A DNA stretch of 64,000 bases from an uncultured Collinsella sp. (GTDB taxonomy: Bacteria; Actinomycetota; Coriobacteriia; Coriobacteriales; Coriobacteriaceae): positions 62,001-126,000 of the forward strand of contig CAUHCN010000001.1 in NCBI GenBank assembly GCA_959604825.1. Direction: 5' to 3'. This document shows, one piece after another, positions 8,486 through 16,866 of this stretch. The stretch's first letter is position 1. Each line of letters opens with the position of its first letter. The notes under the pieces are model-generated. The model searched no databases. It saw only the letters and a program-made list of their open reading frames with translations, and was not told the origin of the DNA. The position numbers and the translations under genes were made by a program.

Positions 8486-8604
8486 CAAAGTCACCCTTTC
8501 ATATCGAATTAAACCCACAGCAACAATACCACCGCGAGCCATCTTTTTACCTAGCGAGATGACCCATCGAGCTCGCCAGGACTGCGCCCGCCACGATAAC
8601 GAGC

Positions 8605-8732
8605 CGGCGGCCCCTGCCGTTAGTCCCACAATCTTTCCGCAGGACGGAGGAAGCCCCCGCCGCACGAAGTGCGCAGCGGGGGCTTCCGACATGTCCGAGG
8701 ACGATTGCGGGGCTAACGGGCAGGGCCCGCCG
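8605..8732. repeat. Cloverleaf-like inverted repeat element, copy A
   Basis: A 128-bp imperfect palindrome directly after the fucO stop codon. Outer arms of about 29 bp (8605-8633 and 8704-8732) pair with few mismatches. The centre is a GC-rich hairpin with an ACTTCGT tip when read on the minus strand. Two unpaired segments, GTCCTCGGACATGTCGG and CTCCGTCCTGCGGAAAG (minus strand), are identical to those in copy B at 59568-59690. The stems differ between copies but remain complementary. It may also terminate fucO. Confidence 0.85.
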
Positions 8733-8739
8733 AACCAAG

Positions 8740-9906
8740 TTAGGCAGCCGGGCAGATCTTCTTGAAGAGCTCGATGACGTCGTCGAGCGTCGCCTCGCGC
8801 GGGTTGCCCGGGAAGCAGGCGTCAGCCATGGCGTCCTTGGCCAGGACCTCGATCTCGTCGGCCTTCATGGCCTCGCAGACATGCGGAATGTTCACGTCGG
8901 CGGAGAGTTGCTTGACGGCGGCGATGGCGGCGTCGGCAGCCTCGTCGGTGCTCATGCCCGTGGTGTCAACACCCATGGCAACGGCAACCTTGGCCAGGCG
9001 CTCGGCGCAAACCGGCTTGTTGAACTCCATGGCGATCGGCAGCAGCATGGCGCAAGCGACGCCGTGCGGAGTGTCGTAGTGGGCAGACAGGGTGTGAGCC
9101 ATGGCATGGTCGATGCCCAGGCCGACGTTGGAGAAGCCCATGCCGGCGACATACTGGCCAAGAGCCATACCCTCGCGGCCGGAGCCGGGCTGACCAGACT
9201 TGGCCTCGGCAACGGAGTCGCGCAGGTTCTCGCTGATCAGCTTAATGGCCTCAAAGTGGAACATGTCGGAGAGCTCCCAAGCACCCTTGGTGGTGTAGCC
9301 CTCGATGGCGTGGGTCAGAGCATCCATGCCGGTAGAAGCGGTCAGGCCGGCGGGCATGGAAGCCATCATGTCGGGGTCGACGACGGCGACCTCAGGGGCG
9401 TCGTTGGTGTCGACGCACACGAACTTGCGGACCTTCTCGGGGTCGGTGATGACGTAGTTGATGGTCACCTCGGCAGCAGTACCGGCGGTCGTCGGCACGG
9501 CGATGGTGAACACGGCGTGGTTCTTAGTGGGAGCAACGCCCTCGAGGCTGCGGACATCGGCAAACTCGGGGTTGTTGATGATGATGCCAATGGCCTTAGC
9601 GGTGTCCATGGAGGAGCCGCCACCGATGGTCACGATAGCGTCAGCTTCGGCGGCCTTGAAGGCCTCGACGCCGTCCTTGACGTTCTGGATGGTGGGGTTG
9701 GGCTTAATCTCGGAGTAGAGGCTCCAAGCGATGCCGGCGGCGTCGAGCTCGTCGGTCACCTTAGCGGTAACGCCAAACTTGACCAGGTCGGGATCGGAGC
9801 AGACGAAGATCTTCTTGTAGCCGCGACGCTGGAGCTCGCCGGGGATCTCCTTGATGGCGCCGGAACCATGATAAGAAATGGTATTGAGAACGAAACGATT
9901 AGCCAT
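8740..9906 (-). CDS. fucO: Lactaldehyde reductase / iron-dependent group III alcohol dehydrogenase
   Basis: A 388-residue Fe-dependent alcohol dehydrogenase. The sequence follows E. coli FucO closely, from the N-terminal MANR and PNPTI to the C-terminal GNPREATLDDVIELF. NAD binding is by GGGSSMDTAKAIGI and the TTAGTAAEVT loop. Iron ligands are expected from GMDALTHAIEG (Asp, His), DHAMAHTL (His) and YDTPHG (His). FucO interconverts lactaldehyde and 1,2-propanediol, the reductive end of fucose or rhamnose fermentation. No fucose pathway genes are adjacent, so the physiological substrate could be another short aldehyde. The long AT-rich upstream region holds a LacI-type operator-like sequence at 10007-10020. 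Confidence 0.88.
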   Translation of the reverse strand: MANRFVLNTISYHGSGAIKEIPGELQRRGYKKIFVCSDPDLVKFGVTAKVTDELDAAGIAWSLYSEIKPNPTIQNVKDGVEAFKAAEADAIVTIGGGSSMDTAKAIGIIINNPEFADVRSLEGVAPTKNHAVFTIAVPTTAGTAAEVTINYVITDPEKVRKFVCVDTNDAPEVAVVDPDMMASMPAGLTASTGMDALTHAIEGYTTKGAWELSDMFHFEAIKLISENLRDSVAEAKSGQPGSGREGMALGQYVAGMGFSNVGLGIDHAMAHTLSAHYDTPHGVACAMLLPIAMEFNKPVCAERLAKVAVAMGVDTTGMSTDEAADAAIAAVKQLSADVNIPHVCEAMKADEIEVLAKDAMADACFPGNPREATLDDVIELFKKICPAA

Positions 9907-10318
9907 TGATAGCCTCCCATCGTGTGCGGGGCACCCATTACGCCCCGCGCTGCAAGTTCCATCCTAACGCTTTTGAAACAAAAAATGCATGAGAACGTCA
10001 AAAGTGTTAAAGCGTTTCAATATAATAACGGAGCCCCAGCCCTTCCCTCCCGACTGCAGCGAAGGCTAGATTATAGGAGCAATTGCCCAAAGAATACGAC
10101 CAACTCAGTCTATAAATTGTTTCTGTTTTAGCAATATATGTTTGACAATACGTTTATAAAAGGATACTTTATAGTAATTAATATGCATGCAGCAAATAGT
10201 GTCATTCATTTTGTTAGAAATTGCCCATGCGGTTATTGCAGCTGCATGTACTGCAACGTACAGCGTAATTCTCCGCACGAAGCAGAAGACGGTTCCAATT
10301 CGATCGAGGCGATGACGC
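9907..10318. other. AT-rich regulatory region between fucO and the LURP-one-like gene
   Basis: This 412-bp stretch has much lower GC than its surroundings. It includes the fucO promoter side with an operator-like sequence at 10007-10020. Short open frames here have no recognisable protein character. No RNA gene was recognised. Confidence 0.5.
10007..10020. promoter_or_regulatory. LacI-family operator-like site upstream of fucO
   Basis: TTAAAGCGTTTCAA is a near-perfect palindrome around a central CG, the usual form of LacI/GalR-family or catabolite operators. It lies about 100 bp upstream of the fucO ATG. Confidence 0.4.
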
Positions 10319-10858
10319 GTGATGGCTACTGGTCCTAAATCGAGCAAGACGGCTACAAACGAATATCGAATCTCAATTGAAGGTAACCCTTATCCGCATG
10401 CTCTGGCTCTCGTCAACCCAGCGGGAGACAACCTCAACATCAAAAGACATGGGTTCACGGGTCCACTAGGACAGCTATTGAGTCTTAAATACACCGTTTA
10501 TGACGATGCAAATGAAAAGCTCTTTACTGTCGTCGACGGTGGTTTTAGTAACATGCCCAGGGTTGCGCTCATCATCGAACACAAGGAAGTTGCGGTGTTC
10601 GATTATGGCCTAAACAGACTTGAGATGAAGTGCGTAACGAACATACCGAATTACACAATAAAAGGTAACTTCCTATTTGGAGATTACGATATATTCAGTC
10701 AACGGGAAGTGAGGCTATCTTCAGTTAACGTCCTTCAATGTGATAAACAATCGTGCTTTAACATACAGGTTTTGGATAAAGCCGAATTAGCCGCCGCAAT
10801 TGGAATACCCACAGCCATTGCCCTTCTGAGGGCTCGGATTGAAGAGCATCTCGAATAA
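10319..10858 (+). CDS. Hypothetical protein, possible LURP-one/tubby-like fold; low GC, probably acquired
   Basis: A protein of about 179 residues, not firmly recognised. It is mostly predicted beta strand and has the rhythm of LURP-one-related or tubby-C-terminal-like proteins (GPLGQLLSLKYTVYD, KLFTVVDGG and NYTIKGNFLFGDYDIFSQ). No signal peptide or membrane segment is seen. The start is GTG 10319 or ATG 10322; GAGG at 10306-10309 suits the GTG better. Base composition and codon use are clearly more AT-rich than neighbouring genes, and the low-GC tract extends upstream to about 10020. This suggests horizontal transfer. Function unknown. Confidence 0.55.
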   Translation: MMATGPKSSKTATNEYRISIEGNPYPHALALVNPAGDNLNIKRHGFTGPLGQLLSLKYTVYDDANEKLFTVVDGGFSNMPRVALIIEHKEVAVFDYGLNRLEMKCVTNIPNYTIKGNFLFGDYDIFSQREVRLSSVNVLQCDKQSCFNIQVLDKAELAAAIGIPTAIALLRARIEEHLE

Positions 10859-10948
10859 ATTGCAAAAAGCAGTTCGTAACAACATTCAGGAGCTAGATAG
10901 TTTTTTTCTGGCTCCTGAAGCTGTACTACATAGAGATGAAAATATATT

Positions 10949-10975
10949 GCGGCAAAGGGGCTGTCCCTTTGCCGC
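10949..10975 (-). terminator. Terminator of the YoaK-family gene
   Basis: The perfect stem GCGGCAAAGG with its complement lies 7 bp after the minus-strand stop at 10982. On the minus strand it is followed by AATATATTTT. Confidence 0.75.
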
Positions 10976-10981
10976 ATTCGG

Positions 10982-11698
10982 TTACTTTCGACAGCCCTCT
11001 TTCCAAGCCTCGGCCGCAACCTTCCAGCGAAAACGCAAGTCGCGCTCGCGGTCGATGAACATGATGGCAAACGCGACAAACAGCAGCACGCTCGCCACGA
11101 CGATGGCGTGCAGACCCATGCGCTCAATGCACCAATTGCCCAGCACGGCGCCAAACACAAAGGTAAAGATCACACCAAAGTACAGCAGGCCGTTTTCCAA
11201 AAAGCCGCGCTTGTGGGTAATGATGTAATCGTCCACGTTTTGCAAGGCATTACGGAGGTTGCCGATACACATGGTCGTGGCGATGCCGTGTCCATGAATC
11301 TTGCGGAAGCTCTCGACCTGCATACCGCAGGCAAACGAAGTAAGGCAGTTGGCGAGCAGGTTGTAACCGCCACCGGGGATAAAGCTCACGCCCAGCAAGA
11401 TGACGGCTTCAAAGAACACCGTCACCTGGCGCCAGTGAATCACACTGCCAAACCGCTCGTGTACCAGGTCGGCAAGCATAATGCCCACAGCAAACGAAAC
11501 CACAGGGAAGAAGTAACGCCCCGCAAGTGCCCAATTGCCCTCCGAGATGCTCACGCCCACCAGCAGGATGTTGCCCGTCTGCGCGTTGGCGAAAACATGG
11601 TCGCGCCCAATGTACGAATACACATCCATAAAGCCACCGGCGAGCGCCAAGATGATGCCCAGCTCAATGGACTCCGATATCTGTTTGGCACGCTGCAT
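10982..11698 (-). CDS. YoaK family (DUF1275) membrane protein
   Basis: A 238-residue membrane protein with about six predicted helices. The segment LALAGGFMDVYSYIGRDHVF followed by ANAQTGNILLVGV is the signature of the YoaK/DUF1275 family. CLTSFACGMQVESFRK and TTMCIGNLRNALQ are also typical. The family's transport or other function is not established. The start is fixed by AAGGAGG 10 bp upstream of ATG 11698. An earlier ATG in that interval is out of frame. Its neighbours are unrelated and it ends at its own terminator. Confidence 0.88.
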   Translation of the reverse strand: MQRAKQISESIELGIILALAGGFMDVYSYIGRDHVFANAQTGNILLVGVSISEGNWALAGRYFFPVVSFAVGIMLADLVHERFGSVIHWRQVTVFFEAVILLGVSFIPGGGYNLLANCLTSFACGMQVESFRKIHGHGIATTMCIGNLRNALQNVDDYIITHKRGFLENGLLYFGVIFTFVFGAVLGNWCIERMGLHAIVVASVLLFVAFAIMFIDRERDLRFRWKVAAEAWKEGCRK

Positions 11699-11948
11699 CG
11701 TCGTGCATCCTCCTTGTTGACGACCCTCTCGTGCGTTGGCGGAGACATAGCCGCCGTTCATACTGTAACCCATTGACAACATGGCGTGCGCGCGAGACGG
11801 GTTCTCCAACGCGCAGATACACAGTCTGGAAACAAACGGCGGGCGCGGCACCGACACCCGAGACCTCGTGTACTCCACCAGTCTTTTTAGCCCCGTCCTA
11901 AAAAGACTGGTTACAATTACGTGCAGCATACAAACACCGGGAGGGATC

Positions 11949-14072
11949 GTGGCAAAAAAGCCTCAGCACGCTCAGAACAACCAGCGCAGTCAGCAGGGCA
12001 AACAGGGCCAGCAGCGAAAGCGCGGCGGTAAGGCACAGGCCACAACCGTCAAGGCGACACCCGTCCGCCCCTGGCGTCCGGGCCGCGACAAGTTCCTCCC
12101 CGTCAGCCGCGCCGATATGGACGCGCGCGGCTGGGACCAGTGCGACTTTGTCTACATCTGCGGCGACGCCTACGTGGACCACCCTAGCTTTGGCATGGCC
12201 ATCATCAGCCGCGTCCTCGACGCGCACGGCTACAAAGTGGGCATTATCTGTCAGCCCAACTGGACCGACCCCGCCAGCATCACGGTGCTTGGCGAGCCAC
12301 GCCTGGGCTTTCTCGTCAGCGCCGGCAACATGGACTCCATGGTCAACCACTATTCGGTGACCAAGCACCGCCGCCACACCGACGCCTATACCCCTGGTGG
12401 CGAGGAGGGTCACCGCCCCAACCGCGCCGTCACGGTCTACGGCAACCTCATCCGCCAAACGTTCAAGGACGCCCCCATTATCATCGGCGGCATCGAGGCG
12501 AGCCTGCGTCGTCTGGCCCACTACGACTACTGGCAGGACAAGCTCAAGCGCTCGGTACTGCTCGACTCGGGCGCCGACATCCTCATCTACGGCATGGGCG
12601 AGCACGCGATTGTCGAGATCGCCGACGCGCTCGACGCGGGACTGCCCGTCGATCAGATCACCTACATCAACGGCACCGTCTACCGCACCAGCTCGCTCGA
12701 CGAGGTCTACGACTACGACCTGCTGCCCAGCTGGGACGACCTTGCCGCCGACAAGCTCAACTACGCGCGCAGCTTTAATGTGCAGCAGCAGAACATGGAT
12801 CCCATCACCGGACACCGTCTGGTAGAGCCCTACCCCAACGGCGTCTATGTGGTGCAGAACCCGCCGTCGGCGACGTTAACGACCGATGAGATGGACGAGG
12901 TGGCCGAGCTCCCCTACGCACGCGATTGGCATCCCGACTACGACGCGGCAGGCGGCGTGCCGGCCTTTGCAGAGATCAAGTTTTCCATTAGCTCCAACCG
13001 CGGCTGTTTTGGCGAGTGCTCGTTTTGCGCCCTCACCTTCCACCAGGGCCGCGTGTTGCAGATGCGCAGCCACGACTCGATCATACGCGAGGCCGAGCTG
13101 CTCACGCGCGATCCCGAGTTTAAGGGCTATATCAACGACGTGGGCGGACCGACGGCAAACTTTAGCCGCCCTGCCTGCGACAAACAGCTCAAGCACGGCG
13201 TGTGCAAGAACAAGCGCTGCCTGTGGCCGAGCGTATGCAAGAACATGGTGGTCGATGAGAGCGGCTACACGCAGCTGTTGCGCGACCTGCGCCAGCTGCC
13301 GGGCGTCAAAAAGGTCTTCGTCCGCAGCGGCATCCGTTTTGACTACACCATGGCCGACACCTCGGACGAGTTTTTGCGCGAGCTGCTGGAACATCACGTC
13401 TCGGGCCAGCTGCGCGTAGCGCCCGAGCACGTGAGCGACGCGGTGCTCTCCGTGATGGGCAAGCCGAGCCGCGCCGTCTACGACGCGTTCTGCCGTAAAT
13501 TTGAACGCCTGAACCGCGAGTACGGACTCAAGCAGTACGTGGTGCCGTATCTGATCTCGAGCCACCCCGGCTCGACCATGAAGGAAGCTGTGGACCTTGC
13601 CGAGGCCGTGCGCGACATGGGCTACATGCCCGAGCAGGTGCAGGACTTTTACCCCACGCCGTCCACCATGTCGACGTGCATGTACTACACCGGCGTGGAT
13701 CCGCGCACCATGCAGCCGATCTATGTGGCGCGCGACCCGCACGAAAAGGCCATGCAGCGTGCGCTGATTCAGTATCGCAAACCCGAGAACTACAAGCTCG
13801 TGCGCGAGGCGCTGGAAAAGGCTGGCCGTCGCGACCTGATCGGCTACACCAAGCATTGCCTGATTCGCCCCGTGCCGCCACGCCCGGGCGAGACATCTGC
13901 TGGCGGGGGGCATAGCACCGGCAAGAAGGGCGGCAAGGCCCACGGCGGCGCTGGCAAGGGACCCAAAGGCAGCAAGGGGCACGGCGGCATGTCGCGCGCG
14001 CAAAACACTGCCGGGCGCAACCGTGCAGCTCAGGGACGTCAAGGCGCCAACGGAGGCGGACGCCGCAACTAG
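11949..14072 (+). CDS. YgiQ family radical SAM protein
   Basis: A 707-residue protein of the YgiQ/UPF0313 family. The radical SAM cluster motif CFGECSFC uses Cys353, Cys357 and Cys360. An N-terminal B12-binding-like Rossmann region (residues about 60-250) precedes it, and YgiQ-specific segments PYLISSHPGSTMKEA and YPTPSTMSTCMYYTG follow. Both termini are lysine-, glycine- and arginine-rich low-complexity tails, which may bind nucleic acid. The reaction is unknown for the family. GTG at 11949 is chosen because GGGAGGGA lies just upstream. The 3' end overlaps the stop codon of the convergent CPBP gene by 4 bp. Confidence 0.92.
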   Translation: MAKKPQHAQNNQRSQQGKQGQQRKRGGKAQATTVKATPVRPWRPGRDKFLPVSRADMDARGWDQCDFVYICGDAYVDHPSFGMAIISRVLDAHGYKVGIICQPNWTDPASITVLGEPRLGFLVSAGNMDSMVNHYSVTKHRRHTDAYTPGGEEGHRPNRAVTVYGNLIRQTFKDAPIIIGGIEASLRRLAHYDYWQDKLKRSVLLDSGADILIYGMGEHAIVEIADALDAGLPVDQITYINGTVYRTSSLDEVYDYDLLPSWDDLAADKLNYARSFNVQQQNMDPITGHRLVEPYPNGVYVVQNPPSATLTTDEMDEVAELPYARDWHPDYDAAGGVPAFAEIKFSISSNRGCFGECSFCALTFHQGRVLQMRSHDSIIREAELLTRDPEFKGYINDVGGPTANFSRPACDKQLKHGVCKNKRCLWPSVCKNMVVDESGYTQLLRDLRQLPGVKKVFVRSGIRFDYTMADTSDEFLRELLEHHVSGQLRVAPEHVSDAVLSVMGKPSRAVYDAFCRKFERLNREYGLKQYVVPYLISSHPGSTMKEAVDLAEAVRDMGYMPEQVQDFYPTPSTMSTCMYYTGVDPRTMQPIYVARDPHEKAMQRALIQYRKPENYKLVREALEKAGRRDLIGYTKHCLIRPVPPRPGETSAGGGHSTGKKGGKAHGGAGKGPKGSKGHGGMSRAQNTAGRNRAAQGRQGANGGGRRN

Positions 14073-14980
14073 GGCAGCGGTGCGCTCGCTGCATCCATCC
14101 CACACGCGCGGCGCAGCGAGCGCATCGCCTCCACGAGGACGATGCCGGCTATGGTGACCGTGATTACCACGTCGAGCGGTGTGTTCACAAACCACAACAG
14201 ACCCATCAGGTACGACCCGGCGTTAAAAGCAAAGTGCAGCAGGATCGTGTAGCGGAGCTTTCCGGTGGTCACAAGCACCCAGCCAAAGATGAGGCCGGCG
14301 GCACCTGCATAACAGCCCTGCACCCAGTTCATGTGCATAAAACCGAAGATCGCCGCCTGCAGCACGACCGCCGCGGCGATACCCCACGTGCTCGGGGCCG
14401 CCCAGGGCACCATGGCGCCGTCCTGCGCGCTCGCACGACGCCGCCGCTTCCAAAGTGGGCGACATTGGGAGTTAAACGCCCGGAGTGAAAACTCAAAGAT
14501 GACGCCGCGTACCAGGAGCTCTTCACAAAACGGCGCACCAAGCACCGTGGTCAGGACGGCAAGAAGGTTGGTATCGCCCATGCCTGTTTCCTCGACGAGC
14601 TCGCTATAGTCTGCCGCAACCTCGGGCAGCAGCGACAGCACGCCGTCGCATAGGTAGCTAATGACCACCTGCATGGATAGGCCGATCACGACAACACATG
14701 CGATGCGCTTCCATGCAGCATTTGCTCCCCCGCCGAGCGGGCGCTCACCTTGCCGGCGCGCCATGAAGGAGCGGGGCCACAGATAGCGCCACCACAGCAG
14801 CGCCATCAAAAACGACGCCGTCTGAGCGGCGGCCTGAAACCATTGAATATCGAGGTTGTCGATCGGGAAACCCGTCAGTGCCGACACGATGTCCAGCGCG
14901 GAGAACAAAACGATGCTCAGGGCAATATCGGCAGCGACGACGCCAAAACAAGCAAGCGCCCAAACCAGCGCATTGAGCAT
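14069..14980 (-). CDS. CPBP family intramembrane glutamic endopeptidase
   Basis: A 303-residue, multi-pass membrane protein of the CPBP/Rce1-like (CAAX protease, M79) family. The catalytic motifs are present: FCEELLVRGVIF (EExxxR), FGFMHMNW (motif 2 His) and LLHFAFN (motif 3 His/Asn). About eight membrane helices are predicted. The basic loop RRRRASAQ between motifs 1 and 2 is unusually long. ATG 14980 has GAGGAGG 5 bp upstream. Coriobacterial CPBP proteases are often stand-alone; the substrate is unknown. It converges on ygiQ with interlocking stop codons. Confidence 0.9.
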   Translation of the reverse strand: MLNALVWALACFGVVAADIALSIVLFSALDIVSALTGFPIDNLDIQWFQAAAQTASFLMALLWWRYLWPRSFMARRQGERPLGGGANAAWKRIACVVVIGLSMQVVISYLCDGVLSLLPEVAADYSELVEETGMGDTNLLAVLTTVLGAPFCEELLVRGVIFEFSLRAFNSQCRPLWKRRRRASAQDGAMVPWAAPSTWGIAAAVVLQAAIFGFMHMNWVQGCYAGAAGLIFGWVLVTTGKLRYTILLHFAFNAGSYLMGLLWFVNTPLDVVITVTIAGIVLVEAMRSLRRACGMDAASAPLP

Positions 14981-14997
14981 GCCAACCTCCTCAAAAC

Positions 14998-15067
14998 CCG
15001 GCACTTGGGGACGTTCCTTAACTGCCGGCAGAAAAGGAACGTCCCCAAGTGCCGGCAGTTTGGGACA
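14998..15067. repeat. Dispersed GGGACGTTCC/TGCCGGCA hairpin element, copy 1
   Basis: Perfect arms of over 20 bp (14998-15019 and 15034-15055) surround a TGCCGGCA-containing loop, followed by a partial extra unit ending GGGACAG. It shares GGGACGTTCCTT and TGCCGGCA modules with elements at 26528 and 35877. It sits between the CPBP gene and the RelB-like gene and could terminate the latter. Confidence 0.8.
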
Positions 15068-15068
15068 G

Positions 15069-15272
15069 TCATTGTTGATGAGAATCGGGCGCAGTGCCAA
15101 AAGCCCCGCTCGGCGAGATGTCGAACGGGAAGGTGCCGCAGCGATTGAACGCAGCGATAAACATGCGGATGGCGTTGGACGGCGTGGTGCCCACGAGCTG
15201 AGTTGCCGCCGCGAAGGCCGCCTTTTCCTCGGGCAAGACCTTCGCGACAACCGGGGTCATGTGTTCTGCCAT
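15069..15272 (-). CDS. RelB/DinJ family antitoxin-like protein, orphan
   Basis: A 67-residue protein with a ribbon-helix-helix N-terminus (TPVVAKVLPEEKAAFAAATQ) and the RelB/DinJ signature GTTPSNAIRMFIAAF followed by GTFPFDI. This family binds DNA as a dimer and neutralises YafQ/RelE-type RNases. No toxin frame is found on either side: the next minus-strand sequence is a repeat, then the CPBP gene. It is therefore an orphan or regulatory remnant. ATG 15272 has AAAGGAAG 5-7 bp upstream. Phased direct repeats about 115-160 bp upstream may be its operator. Confidence 0.8.
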   Translation of the reverse strand: MAEHMTPVVAKVLPEEKAAFAAATQLVGTTPSNAIRMFIAAFNRCGTFPFDISPSGAFGTAPDSHQQ

Positions 15273-15385
15273 GGCGCTTCCTTTTTGAAACGACGGTGGT
15301 GCGGATAGATGCGGGCCACGCGGCTGGGCGACGGGCTGTGAAGGCAACCCGATTGGCCCGCATCCTGAGTTTGTTTCTACGGCAT

Positions 15386-15432
15386 TGGTATTACTTGGTA
15401 TTCCTAAGTATTACCCCGCAGATAGAATACCA
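15386..15432. promoter_or_regulatory. 10-bp-phased TGGTATT boxes upstream of the RelB-like gene
   Basis: TGGTATT at 15386 and 15396 and AAGTATT at 15406 recur with an exact 10-bp period. An inverted GAATACCA follows at 15425-15432. One-turn phasing is typical for ribbon-helix-helix operators. Confidence 0.45.
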
Positions 15433-15486
15433 CACCCGCCCCATGGGGACGGAGAAAAACGGATTATTTTGTTGCTGAGTAAGTAT

Positions 15487-16863
15487 TTAGAGCGTGATGA
15501 TGTCCGAGATATTGAGGGCCCGAGTGTCAGCGGCATCGTGTGTGGCGAGTAGGAGCGTGCGACCGTCGAGCAGATCGAGCACGACCTCGGCCGTCGCATC
15601 GCGCGCGACGACATCCAGGCCGGTAAAGGGCTCGTCCAGAATTACCGCGCCGCCCGGGCACAGCAGTGCTCGGGCAATCTCGACGCGACGACGCTGCCCA
15701 CCCGAGAGCTCGGCCACGCGAGCATGCAAATCGACCCCCGGCACCAACAGGCGCAGCAGGGCCGCGGCACCCGAGGCGTCCACGCGCGCGTCGGCGCACA
15801 CCAGCACGTTTTCCAAAGCCGAAACGTCCTCAACCAAGCGCACGTCCTGAAACACCATGGAGCACGGCGCGCACTCCCCCGCAGCCAGCGCAAGCAACGT
15901 CGACTTGCCCACACCCGAGGCGCCCATCACGCAGGCGCGCCCACCGGCGGGCACACGGAGTGTCAGTCCGTCGAGCGCCGGAGCCCAGGGCGCCCGCTCG
16001 CCCACGGCGAGCGCAAGCTCCGCCGCAGCGCCGCCCCCGGCAGCCCCCGCACGCCCGCGAGCGCCGCGCCCATGCGCCCGCACGGCCACGCGCCACGCCA
16101 CGGGTCCCGAAACCCGCAGCAGCCACACCAGCACGCGCTCACACGCCCACGAGGCGGCAACGACCAGCACGGTCCACGCCAGCAGATCAGCCGTCTCGAT
16201 CAAAAGCTTCGCCTGATAGATGCGCTCACCCACGGTGCCCACCGCCATGCCGATGAGCTCGGCTGCCACGCCGGCCTTCCAGCTCATGCCAATCACGGCA
16301 CGCGCACACGAAAGCACAAACGGCAGGACTTCGCGCCAGGTATGGGCGCAAAACAGTCGCCAGCCGCGCACGCCATGCAGACGGAACATCTGCTCCAGCG
16401 GTTTATTCACCTGTGCCAAGCCCTCGGCCAGCGAAAAATACACGCCCGGCAGCGCCATCAAAAAGACTGCCGCGATGCTCACGCGCGCCGACCCCAGCCA
16501 GATTAGCAACAGGACCACCACGCAGGCGACCGGTGTCGCCTTTACAAACGACAGCGCCGGAGCCACCAGGTGCGCAAACGCCCGCGAACGTGACGAAATC
16601 CCGGCAAGCACACCACCACACACCGCGGCAAGCGCCAGCCCGCCCAGTATCCGCGCGCCCGAGCCCGCCAAAATCGCCCAGGTACCGCCGTCGCACACCA
16701 GGCGCAGAAGCGCCAAGGCAACAGCACCCGGCCCCGGCAAGATCAGCGGCTGCGCCACCAGCGACGCCGCAAAGATCCACACGGCAAGCCAAAAGGCGGC
16801 GACGGCACCCACTGCCGCCACCGCCTTCGCACGCTCAGTCATGTGTCGAGCAAACGCACGCAC
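15487..16863 (-). CDS. ABC transporter permease-ATPase fusion (NitT/TauT type)
   Basis: A 458-residue single chain that joins both inner-membrane parts of an importer. Residues 1-260 form a SsuC/TauC-like permease with about six helices and a coupling-loop region around EQMFRLHGVRGWRLF. Residues about 275-458 form the ATPase, with Walker A GASGVGKST, Q-loop VFQDVRL, signature LSGGQRRRVEIARALL, Walker B AVILDEPF and switch His in LLATHDAAD. The ATPase half is shorter than a stand-alone SsuB. The GTG start follows the upstream gene's stop by 3 bp with GGAG ahead. It is the last gene of the hydrogenase operon. The substrate is unknown. Confidence 0.88.
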   Translation of the reverse strand: MRAFARHMTERAKAVAAVGAVAAFWLAVWIFAASLVAQPLILPGPGAVALALLRLVCDGGTWAILAGSGARILGGLALAAVCGGVLAGISSRSRAFAHLVAPALSFVKATPVACVVVLLLIWLGSARVSIAAVFLMALPGVYFSLAEGLAQVNKPLEQMFRLHGVRGWRLFCAHTWREVLPFVLSCARAVIGMSWKAGVAAELIGMAVGTVGERIYQAKLLIETADLLAWTVLVVAASWACERVLVWLLRVSGPVAWRVAVRAHGRGARGRAGAAGGGAAAELALAVGERAPWAPALDGLTLRVPAGGRACVMGASGVGKSTLLALAAGECAPCSMVFQDVRLVEDVSALENVLVCADARVDASGAAALLRLLVPGVDLHARVAELSGGQRRRVEIARALLCPGGAVILDEPFTGLDVVARDATAEVVLDLLDGRTLLLATHDAADTRALNISDIITL

Positions 16864-16866
16864 GGG

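Noticed and set aside
10138..10338. Possible 66-residue cysteine-containing peptide gene
   Set aside because: No ribosome site, overlaps the start region of the next gene, and the sequence has no recognisable pattern.
15203..15478. Small plus-strand ORF overlapping the RelB-like gene
   Set aside because: It has no ribosome site or family resemblance. The minus-strand frame has a RelB/DinJ signature and a good ribosome site.
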